The position numbers were made by a program, and so were the translations under genes. From NCBI GenBank assembly GCA_024449915.1, contig JAMZAV010000004.1, positions 1,116,001-1,180,000 of the forward strand: 64,000 nt of DNA. The letters are read 5' to 3'. This DNA is from Sweltsa coloradensis. Lineage: Eukaryota > Arthropoda > Insecta > Plecoptera > Chloroperlidae. Shown here in pieces: positions 1 to 19,200 of the stretch (within the stretch, counting starts at the first letter, position 1; each line of letters begins with the position of its first letter). The notes beneath the pieces were generated by a model, which was not told the DNA's origin, did not search any database, and saw only the letters and a program-made list of their open reading frames with translations.

Positions 1-1045
1 TTTATCTCTTTCCTCTCCTAAAAGTAGGGGGTAATTCCTATTTGCCCCAAAAACTTAATTTTTGGGGTAAAAGGGAACACCCATGAGGGGTAAATAGGAA
101 TACTAGGGGAAAATAGGAATGAGTCATATAGTGTAATGCTATATCATAGGGGTAAATGGGAACAAACATGTCTCGTCATGCAGGTAAAGTAATAAGAATC
201 AACAATCATCAACCACTGGAAATTGAAGTAAAATTCCTAGAGCGTAGAGGTAATATCTTTGCTTGGCCCTTGAGGGATGACTTTGACATTATTCAAGAGG
301 CAAATCTTTTCCTAGGCCCAATTAAGCTCATTGGGATCACTAAATTTAATTTAGAACCAGATCCAAAAATAATTCAATCATTTTGGGAAAAGTTTAAAAC
401 ACAACAAGTAGGCCCTGATGAAAATCTGGGTTAATAAATTAAATGTGAGGGAAGTGTTCCTTATTGCCCCAACTTAAAAAGTGTATATTTTTCCTATTAA
501 ACAGTAATTCATGCATAACAATTTCTATATTTGTAATTTTTCATGATACAAATACTTTTTTTAAATATTAACATCATGCTATGAGAAGCTTTGTGTAGTT
601 TTAAGACAAAAATTACAGTTTAAAAAAACCCTGTAATGTCATGTTTCTAGCTATTAAAAAAATACTACAATTTGCATCTGTTCTAACTTTGTCAATAAGC
701 AAGATATCAAGATGAATTCTTTTGCTACTTAATTATACTACAAATACCTATGTTCCTATTTGCCCCATGTATTTTTAATGCACCTACCTTGCTTCTTATA
801 ATGCTTGTTCCTTATTGCCCCAAAATGTTGGGGTAATTAGGAACAATATGCGCGTGTAGAAAAAAAATCATTGCATCTAAAATAACACATGAATGCAAAA
901 TATTTAATTTTATTAAGAAAGCCAATGTTTCAATGTATCTGATACCACTAAAACATTTATAATATGTTTTTCTAGTTGTATGTAAATTGAGATCATAGGT
1001 CAACTTACACAAATTTGTTCCTAATTACCCCAATCTCCCCTATAT
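1..1045. mobile_element. Element with repeated GGGGTAAATAGGAA motifs around a small ORF
   Basis: The motif GGGGTAAATAGGAA and close variants occur several times before position 175 (about 25-48, 64-80, 98-110, 112-118 and 149-161). The inverted form TTCCTATTTGCCCC recurs on the other side of the small ORF (about 457-468, 750-765, 808-820 and 1016-1032). The right edge looks like TTCCTAATTACCCCAATC near 1017-1036. The left edge lies outside the window. A related unit sits at 34095-35020. Motif arrays that face each other around an ORF suggest a DNA transposon with subterminal repeats. The class is not recognised. Confidence 0.5.
156..434 (+). CDS. Small ORF inside the GGGGTAA-motif element (92 aa, unrecognised)
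   Basis: The ORF is 92 codons and starts with MGTNMSRH, so the true start may be the second Met. It contains the stretch VKFLERRGNIFAWPLRDD, then EANLFLGPIK and a charged tail. The middle resembles, from memory only, short C-terminal segments of transposon-associated proteins that read EVKFLRR..FxWP..DD. I cannot name a family. It is bracketed by the inverted motif arrays of the surrounding element, so it is more likely an exon or remnant of a transposon protein than a host gene. There is no clear promoter, and flanking splice sites were not established. Confidence 0.3.
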   Translation: MGTNMSRHAGKVIRINNHQPLEIEVKFLERRGNIFAWPLRDDFDIIQEANLFLGPIKLIGITKFNLEPDPKIIQSFWEKFKTQQVGPDENLG

Positions 1046-1692
1046 AATTTATAACTTTAAATTTTTAGCCGCATTGGGGGGCTTTTTAAATGTGAGACAA
1101 TGTTTTAAGAAGTTTCAATGGCGAGACGAAACACAAATTTAATAACAAATCGAGTTTGATAATTTATTCGCGAGGAACCCGCAAAAAATTACTTCCGGGG
1201 GGGAGGGGGAGAATAAATAATCTGTGATATAATATTATATTACATATCATATAGGCCTAAGTAAAGGCCAATAATCATAAGAAATTCGCGGTATTGCCAT
1301 CAAGTTAAAATTACTGAAAATACACGTCTCCAAATTACGAGATAAAATTCCTTATTTTGCTAGTTATTTTGCAGCTGAGGGTTACAAAATATAGTGATTG
1401 TCCTACCCCATCGTACCCAAGTACTGGAAAGTAGAAATACTTCCAGAACTGACGCTTACAATGAAATATTATGTTTTAAAGCATGAAAAACACACTTGCT
1501 CCCTATGCAGCCCGTGTTTTTATCTGCCTTCAGAAGTTCAGACGGCCATGTTGGCATACGACCGTGCTGCTACCTGGTAAGGTTTTAACCGCGAATAAGG
1601 TGCTTACTCACTATTCCGACACAATCTAGCTTGCAGCTTATTTGGTTGTTCGCATTGAAGGGTAGGCCCTAGCCGCCTAGCGTACTGGTAGG

Positions 1693-1925
1693 ATTGACAA
1701 ACTGAATAAGGTACAGAGATTAATAATGAATATGGGACCAGGAGTGCAATGAACGGTTTTTTATTTAGGCTCGTGCAATAAAGAAGTTATGAGTAAATCT
1801 TTATTTTATCAGAGAATTAGGAGTTTTATTAGGTTACCTCAGGAAATTACACTAGCAACAAGTGTTAGGATGTTCAAACATAAATTAATTGGTTATTTGA
1901 AAAGCTGGAGAGAGAAATTGTGACT
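1693..1925 (+). pseudogene. Decayed C-terminal fragment of a non-LTR retrotransposon reverse transcriptase
   Basis: Translation gives IDKLNKVQRLIMNMG, then a stop, then FYQRIRSFIRLPQEI and MFKHKLIGYLKSW. These match the usual C-terminus of jockey/CR1-type reverse transcriptases, in which a K.Q..A.RI..G segment is followed by a W..LP.EI...S...FK..L motif. The reading frame is broken and no catalytic motif is present. An ATT microsatellite follows at about 2126-2150 and could be the decayed 3' tail. Confidence 0.5.
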
Positions 1926-2554
1926 GTGGTTTCTGTTTCTATATTTGTCTTAATTCTTTTAATTTAAATGTCAAGAACTATGTTAACTAAGTACTATGCA
2001 TAGGCCCATGTGTATTAGGCTTAAGTTCTTTTGTAAAATTAGTAGGGCTATTTAGTCAATATCGTGTATCTTACAGTATGTATGACATGAATTTGAATAG
2101 CGTGCATCGCTAAATTAAGACATATTATTATTATTATTATTAATAATATTATTAGAGACTAGTAGCCTAGGCCTACAAGCAAAATCAAATTACCCTAGTC
2201 AATCCCCCAAAAATACCAGCACTGCAATACGTCATTCCCCCACCTCGCCATCGCTCCAGTCGACATACAACACACTCTCACAACGTAAACTTCAACATTA
2301 GGTAGGTATGTCAATCAACACAAGCCTTTCGAATGACCAAAAAACATACTCAAATCAACATCCAACGTCTTAAAACACTACAAACCATGAAACACCAAAC
2401 AATCATTTTAAATTACCTAGGCTATGTACCAAAGTACTTCTGGTCCGCGAGTGATTCTTCACAATTAGGCCTACCTTGACGGGTTTTCCTGAGTTAGCGA
2501 TTTAGCGGAATTAGGTGCGTGTTCGTATGTTTGTGGTTATGTTGTTGGGTTTGA

Positions 2555-2605
2555 GTTGGGGTCCAGGGGCAGAGCCCTGGTGGGGGTTGGGCGTTGGGGG
2601 TACAT
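2555..2605. repeat. GTCCAGGGGC..GCCC..GGTGGGGG module, copy 1
   Basis: The module reads GGGGTCCAGGGGCAGAGCCC followed by TGGTGGGGGTTGGG. It is a short GC-rich unit in AT-rich surroundings with a potential CAGGGGC/GCCCTGG stem. Related modules are at 5857-5905, 20240-20290 and 58750-58785. It is a dispersed unit of unknown nature, in an otherwise featureless stretch from about 2160 to 2910. Confidence 0.5.
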
Positions 2606-2914
2606 TCAGTTGTGCATCAAATTTCATTTTGGAATTCATAGAAGTTGATCTTGCTGGTTTAGGCTGGATTTGAGTTTCAAGATGGCGGCATGTGTAGTAG
2701 TTTCTTGGAGGTGATGGTGGTTGTTTGTTACGTGTTGTTAGTGTCTGTTGTTTTGTGTTTAATTTTGTACACTTGTGTGCGCCTGTTTAAAAATTATTTA
2801 AAATTACTCTGTTAGGCCTGGTTGTTTTAAGTGTTTATTCAACAAAAAAATGATTAAAAATATTGCTGAGTAACCCTTTACTTTTACCAATAAAACTACC
2901 CAGGAGGGAAGTGA

Positions 2915-3196
2915 TTAAGGCCGCGTTTCCACAAATTGGTTTAGTTATAAGGGGATAGGAAATACGTGTTAAATTGTTTACGTTTTTGTCCTAAGAAATT
3001 GTTATAACAAAACCTAATTCTTATGACGGACCAATCAGACGTTTTGTTATTTATACGACGACTAATGAAAAGGAGGAACTTCATTATGACAGGCCACTGA
3101 AACATTACTAACCAATCAGGATATCGGATTTCTTTACCATAACAACCAATAACAATTTCTTAAGACTAAACCAAAGTTATGGGAACGCGGCCTTAA
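2915..3196. mobile_element. MITE with AAGGCCGCGTTCCCAC termini, copy 1
   Basis: The unit is about 280 bp. One end is TTAAGGCCGCGTTTCCACAA and the other is the inverted GGGAACGCGGCCTTAA. The arms continue as GGTTTAGTTATAAGGGG and the inverted AACCAAAGTTATGGGAAC. Two further copies lie at 5228-5503 and 47625-47899. It has no coding capacity. The ends abut TTA/TTAA, which would fit a PIF/Harbinger-like 3-bp TWA target, but the class is an inference. Confidence 0.75.
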
Positions 3197-3199
3197 TTT

Positions 3200-3490
3200 G
3201 TAGCATTCCGTACGGTCTAGGCTAGGCCTAGACCTAGAACACTTGGGGCTAGGCTAGGCCTAGGCCTAGGCCTAGATTGTATTCCGAAGGCCTGAGTTGG
3301 GGCCTTGGCCTAGGCCTAGCACTAGCCTGCCAAGAACCTTGCAACATCTTGATGCCTGGGGCTAGGCCTAGGCTAAATGACTAAACCGAAGCTTGAGGCT
3401 TAAACAAATGTAATTTTCCACACAAAAGAACGAGTGCTGCCATTATTGCTTTGGCTAGGGCTAGGGCTAGGCCTAGGCTTATCAGAAATG
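3200..3490. repeat. Dense TAGGCC/GGCCTA hexamer cluster
   Basis: The stretch is packed with CTAGGCCTAGGC-type hexamers, partly tandem (for example 3215-3330 and 3440-3480). The same hexamer is scattered through the whole window and clusters again at 4855-4895, 31425-31440, 32280-32300 and 32680-32910. It looks like short tandem expansion of a palindromic 6-mer. The rest of 3490-4550 shows nothing recognisable. Confidence 0.7.
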
Positions 3491-4543
3491 TCTTGTTAAC
3501 TTAAGCCTAGCCCCGAGCATATTACTTAGGCCCTATCTGGGGGCCTACTTTCGATTAGTTCTTGATCGTAGCCTCAGTCCTCATCGAAATTTAGATGGTC
3601 CCAGGATCGAGGTCTAGACCCTGACAGAAGTCATTAACCTGACGTCGTACAAATTTGTTAGAAATTCCTCTGGGCCTAAAGTCTCCACCCCAATCTCAGC
3701 AAAATATAAAGCAACGTCCGCGGTTAATAGTAGTACAGAAGGGCCTGGAATACACTAAAATAGTAATACTTGCGAATTTCTATACCTAGAAATGACAGCA
3801 ACGCCGATTGAAAATACCGACACACTTCACAAAACGGTAAATTTATGTCGTAGGGCCCTAGCCAACGCAAAAGCTAGAGAACCATCACAAACATGCAATT
3901 TTCTAAATAAAAACATATTTATAATGTGCAGAATCCACATACCTTGGTCCGTCCAAATGGGTTAACAATATATAAATGGAATTCAATTCCTAATAATACT
4001 ACAATTCACGGATGTCCGCGGATTAAAATTTTATTTTATTTGAGAAAATCTTTTCCAGCCAGAATCAAGATGGCGAACGGCACTGTTCTCTTGCACGATC
4101 AATACAATGACGTCATTTCCAAACCATTTAAACAAAAGATACAGCATTCCTGGATGCCATGCGTTGCAAACATCAAATAAAAATTTGGGATTTAAATGCG
4201 AACAATATCATTCACTGCTTCATGATAATATTTATTCAATGATTAGAAAACAAATTTCTTCGATAAATACGTGGTTTGAGTGAAATAGCATGGTTGATGG
4301 GCATAAAAGGCACCAAAACCAAAGGCCGTGCCGAGGGCACTATCGAGCAGAGTCGCGTTGATGGATGAGCGATTAATTACCAATACCACCAGAAGATTGA
4401 GCTATATTCATTACATTTTCAGAGAACCTTCTTAATCTCTCGCTAAACATTTACACAACTTTAAACATGTGATGTTTTGATATAGCAAATAATAATCGCT
4501 ATTCGCTTTGTTTCGAATTTTTGTTAAGTTTTTTGTTTGATGA

Positions 4544-13060
<8,517 letters not shown>

Positions 13061-13249
13061 AAAGGAGAAAAAGGATTTCTGTATTTACTTTGCACTTTTT
13101 GTTTCTGGAGAAGAGACTTTCACAAAAGTTTATTACAAATTACAATATTATAAATATACCTGATACTTAAAAATTAAATTACATTGAACACAATAAATAC
13201 AGCAGGTGATAATATTGTATGCATTGTTCTTTATTATAACATAACACCC

Positions 13250-16200
13250 TCACTTCCCAGCAGCGGTGGCCAGGGGATTCCTCAGCACAAGGATCACAGA
13301 ATCTCCTCGCAGGAACATTTTAGAGATAAACCTGTCTTTGTTGACTGGTTTCACCTGAAAAGAATACAATATTATATAAATATTATTATTTTATTGCCAC
13401 CAACAACAGAGTTACCTCCACAAGTGTGATATAGGCATCTATTTTCAATTTTTAATGTTTCAATGGAACTGGTTAAAAGTGAGGTTATCTTCCATTCTTA
13501 TAATGCAGCAAGAGTAACTGAGACGAGTACTAGTGCCATAGGTGGTTGGTTATTAAACTTATTAACTTGCCAATATTTTCATTTAAAATAAAATTATGAA
13601 GCATAGGCCTACTGTATCGGTTGTTAAGAGGCAAGATTGTAAAATCGTCATGGTGAGTGAAGCTATCTGGCGACACATGCATGCTATGCAAGTTATTGGC
13701 ATTGCAGGGGCGATGCATTGCGCTTGTGGATTTTGCACCATGGGTGCGTTTTAGATCTTGCAGTGACCAAATTTTTTACGGGATAAAGTGATTTCTGCCC
13801 TGACTGGAAATAGAAGTTGATAATGGATAACGAGGGGTTCATTTGAAATTTTGGGCGGGCGAGCTATTTCATTGTTGATCATATCGATTTTCGATCGGGG
13901 AAGACTGAATAGATTATCGTTATTGCCTGGTTATTCCTAGAAATAATCAAATAATCATATCGATTATCAAATGGCATCCCTAATTTGTAGGGATGTCAAC
14001 GATAATCTCATATTGATAATCCCGATAATCGTACGATATCAATTTGTTAGCAATATCGCACTTCGCGCGGACTTTTAATAACGAATTCAGTAGCGTACAC
14101 ACGTTTATATGACTAATCGACGCTGCTTCAAAGGTATTTTTCTCCTAAATTCTGGATTTCATGGAATTCCCAGCATCTCTAACGGGTTCTTCCGCTCGCG
14201 ATCTATTTGACGGCACCACTCCCTCTCGCACACTCGCTCATGGGAGGGGCATCGAGGGGCCAGTCGTAGACAGCGGCCAATCCGCCGACCAGTGGATGGT
14301 GCGCAATCCAAAGTGACACAAATGCGAGAAAAGCGAGTTTGATGCCAATTTATCGCAATATGTGAAAAAAGTGACCCTATCAGCGCAATATTTTTGGGCA
14401 CAATATTATACTCATTTCAGAGTGATTATCGATATAAATGTTCATATTGTTTGACATCCCTACTAATTTGTACCTGAATCCAAACTAATATTTTATTACC
14501 ATTATCATCCCTAGTAACTTTGTGTCACTTTTATCGGACGGTCTTAAAGCGGCGTCACACTAAAAAGTTTTAAAAATAAAGAGAAAGAGTAACTTTTTAG
14601 TTATAGAGATGCATGTAGCTTATGGGACTTATCACGATGCTGTTACACTGGAAAGTTTGAGTAAAGAGTAAGAAGTCTCCCAACTTGTTGGACTGTTTGA
14701 AAAGAGAGAAGTGATTGGTCGACTCTGTTTCCATTGAATATAACTTTTGGAATAAACCGACTGGCAGAACTTCATCTCGTTGGCTTCCCTAGCGATGTGT
14801 ACGAACATAGCAGTGAAAAATAACAACAAAATTAATGTCATTCATTTCAAACTGTCGGTGTCAAGTAGCAACAACATATTGGTTCCACAAGGTTTCAAAT
14901 GACTTTTGCTCTATAACATGGATTTTACTAATTGCACAGGCATGACACAGTGAGGGTCAGTGACAAACCAGTGACACAACATGCAGGCTGCAGCCACTCA
15001 CAACCTTAGCTTTAATGACTTGCTTCAATGCCAGTAACCTCAATCCCACACATAACAAAAACTTGTAAAAATACAGCCAAACCTTACACACTCAAAAGAA
15101 ATGAGATCTAAAAAAAGTGCCAAGCTCATCTACTTTTCCACATTTGCGCATTCTTAATTCATAAACGTACAGTGTCCCGTAACAACATCCTTGAAAAGCT
15201 TGGCAAAATAGAATTTGCAACTATTAATTTAAACGTAATAGTTCATTCAAATTCTTTTTTTAAATTAATTTTAACGTAATGGTCATGCAAATTCTATTTT
15301 GCCAAGCTTTTCAAGGATGTTGTTACGGGACACTGTATGTTTATGAATTAAGAATGCGCAAATGTGGAAAAGTAGATGAGCTTGGCACTTTTTTTAGATC
15401 TCATTTCTTTTGAGTGTGTAAGGTTTGGCTGTATTTTTACAAGTTTTTGTTATGTGTGGGATCTCATTACTTTTTCAAGTTCCATTGCAAAATTATTTGT
15501 TAAAATATAATAATTTTATCAAAGTCGATTTAATTGCTATGGTATTACCAATTAACAATTGAATGAAAAAATATAGTGGTCCAAAGACTTGCTTTTAGTA
15601 AACAATGTAGGCGATTATTGTCATGTACCCGGTAACTATAGTTACTTGTTGATTGTTTTGGTTTATTTGGATTAAGGACGCGTCAACCGTTAGGTCATAA
15701 TGCACCACTCTAGCCTAAGGGGGGGGGGAGGAAGAGGGGCCAATGCTGGTCAGAACCAGCCACGGGTAAGGAGAGGAAGGGGGGTATCTCACGTCGCGGT
15801 CGTCATCGTCTAATCATCGTTCGTTGTGTCATTGTCATCGTCGCCGGGGGTCGTCAAGGGAAGGGGGCAAGGTCCCCGACGACGATTGCCAGAGCTCGCC
15901 TCTAGGTTCGGGGAGTAAGATACTCCGCTCTTTCTAGCTGATGTTTGCGAGGTGGACTATTTCTCTTGAATCGCCTTTTACGATTAGCAGAGCCATGCTC
16001 TGGGCCAATTCTACCCCGGGCCCAGACGGGGTATGCCTGTATAAGGCTTATTTTAAAACCATTATTTGGAAGCCTTCCAGCAATTTTTTTAAAACTTTTT
16101 CTTTCAAAGGGAATTACATCACTATTACCTTAATGTTCATGTAAAATATGAACTTTGTAGCCCCACCCGTTTGGTCAGAATCGCTGGGCAATTGAAACTG

Positions 16201-19200
16201 ACGAATTAGATAGTAGTAGTAGCCAGTAGTAACTAACATCCTTAAAGTGATTTTGAGCATGTTTCAAGTCATATTTTCACCAAGAAGAAATGCTCGTACC
16301 CCAACCAAATTTGGTATGTGTTTCCCATCGATTTTGATAGTTTTCAAATTCACATCACGTTTCATGATGGCTGGGTGACACCTCGAAATCACCCCAACTC
16401 TGCTTGCTGTATAAGGTGCCCGAGTGTGTAGCGCACCGCGGCTTGGCTGCGGCGCCCTAACGGGCACCTAGATCTATTCTATGCTAACTGTGAGGTCCAG
16501 AGGAGAAACAAAGAACTACCTCGTACCAGCTTACCTTCCCTAGTTCCCCTCTCCACCATCAACAGCGCCTTGTGTAGGCCTACATACTATTTGTAAATAG
16601 TGACCATTTATTTAGTCATGTTACAATTAGTTTGGAAAAGGACAACTGGCTAGTCAAGCCCAAATGTTTTTTCGTAGTTATTTATTTGTATATATTTACC
16701 TATGTGACCTTCAACTCTACACAGCTGCCATCTCTTTCAAGGTAAGCTGTTGGCTCCTAGCCACCTATCAATCTTTCCCCACCCAACATCAGTACCCTTC
16801 CTATTTCACTCATTGGTAGGGACCTTGAAATTTCGTGAATGACTTTTTTCACCAAATAATGCTAAATATGATGACTGTTGTATTTTTAAATAGCAAAATA
16901 AGGCAATATAATCACATTTTCCTGCTAAATTAGAGCATAATCTGGAACTTTTCTCAAATATTCTGTAAGTTTTAGCTCCAAAATATGCAATTAATTTGAC
17001 AATTATTATTGGGCGTTAATTGAAATCAACATTTATGTTTTAACGTAGGGCTTGTTGGCACCATGGCAGTTGAAAATATTAGTACTATCGAACACGCCTA
17101 ACTAAATCCAATTTTAATTTTATATGGTTTTTTAATATTCGCTAATGTGTAATATACGCGTTCATTTCGCTGAATGGTAGTGAACTTGCAGTGCTATTTT
17201 TATGACGAAATGATGCCTTTACCTTGAGTTTATATACATACTGAAATTGAGGATTTTTATAACGAAATGAGAACTTATTACATGTTATTTCTCAGTGTCC
17301 CTACTCATTGGGTATTTACTTTTTCTACATTTCTCAGTGCATAAGCACTTGACTAAACTTTTCACTCACTTTCTTTTTTCCTTTGCCTGTGCGGGGCAGC
17401 TCCGTCCACATTTCCTTCACGTTTTCAAGTACCATGTTGCAGTGGCGATCAAAAGCTTTCACTCGCCCCAGGAGCTTCTTATTGTTGCGGCAGTTAATGA
17501 GTACCTGCAACACCAATTTACAGACCACAATTTTAATTTTGAAACATCTTTTGTAGGCATAGTGTAGTAATACTAGGGAAACGCCAAAGTCGTTGTTAGA
17601 CGAGTGAGCAAGCCATGTGTTGAGTACCCGGAAACATCCCCTTTTCCCCCCAAAACCTAAGGCTGAATCTAGCTAGCATGGGCATATTTCTCCTCCACAG
17701 TTTATTAGGGTAGAGTGGTGCATTAGGCCTTACAGTGTTGACGCGCCCTTACTACAACTAATCTCAAACCCCTCTCATTTATACTCATGATATATTAATA
17801 TTACCGAGTATTCAACACGTGGCTTGCTCACTCGTCTAACAATGACTTTGGCGTTTTCCTAGTATATTATGAGTATAAATAAGAGGGGTTTGAGATTAGT
17901 TGTTATAAGGGCGCGTCAACACTGTAAGGCCTAATGCGCCACTCTAGCCTAATAAACTGTGGAGGAGAAATATGCCCATGCTAGCTAGATTCAGCCTTAA
18001 GTTTTGAGGAGGAAAGGGGATGTTCCCGGGTACTCAACACATGGCTTGCTCACTCGTCTAACGACTTTGGCGTTTCCCTAGTGTTACCGAGTACCCAACA
18101 CATAGCTTGCTCACTCGTCTAACAACGACTTTGGCGTTTTCATAGTATGGTTTCAGAGGGCGTCAACCAATCGTGTAGTCGTTGTCGCCGTCTTCGTACT
18201 GAATGGAGGCTTTGGCATAGTTTTTGGTCGGCGCGTCAACTGTTAGGTTATAATACGCAACTCTAATCTAGGGGATATAGGAAGGAAAACTCTATGCAGA
18301 ACAGAATCTGCTACAAGTAGGTAAAAGGAAAAGAGGGGTTCTCCCGTCGTGGTCTTCATAGTCTTTGTCATCGTTCGTGTCGTTATGGTCGTCGTCGTTG
18401 CGGAGGAGGAGAGGTCCCCGACGACAACTACCAGAGCTCGCCTCTAGTTTCGAGGAGTAATATTCTACTTACCAGCTAACGTTTGTGAAATGGAGTTCGT
18501 TTAGGCGCGAGCCATCTCTTGGCCAAATGTCCGCCTATATCTATAATATAGACTTTCTATCGCATGACATTGACACTTAGGAAAACAAAAATCAAAACAC
18601 GTGGTGATAACCACCGACTGTGTGATTTTTTATCCGTCACTGAAATCAATGTGTTTAATTTATTTTATATAACCATGGCTGTGGCCTTCTATACGTATTT
18701 GCAAATGAAACATGTGCAATCTAAGTTCAAATTTTTAAGATTTTTATTTCTTGCGAGCTTAAATCGCAACAGATATTGCTCATTTTGTTAGCAGTTCTCA
18801 GTTACCTGGTCACGGATGTGTGTTTAAAATTTCAGCTCAATCTATTTGGCCGTTCGGCCGTATGAGCCCGGACAGACAGACATTTAACATACATACATAC
18901 ATACATACATACATTGGACAATGCTCACGGCCAAGGCCCGATCGAGTAGAGCGTAACAGAATCCTCATTCGCTTCGCTCACTCGTCTAACAAAGAGCTGA
19001 GCACAAATCAAGAGATGTCAAATAGAGGCTCATTGAGGGCAAAAAGAATGGCATTTGACAACATTAGCCTAGCCTCAGAATTGACTAGTTTCAGTGTCCA
19101 CTGTCCAGAAAATATCAGCACATACTATGTGCCCCGAGGCCTGTGATGTCATCTCCTTCTTTGTGATACCATACAGGAATTGACAAAATAAAAAAGGGCA

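Noticed and set aside
17334..17528. ORF starting at an upstream Met as a separate gene
   Set aside because: It is SNRPD2 exon 3 (17370-17504) read through its splice sites; the flanking residues are intron translation.
18564..18791. 75-codon ORF (also at 24788-25015) as a gene
   Set aside because: Both are the same segment of a HINE-like family B repeat; similarity reflects repeat copies, and there are no coding motifs.
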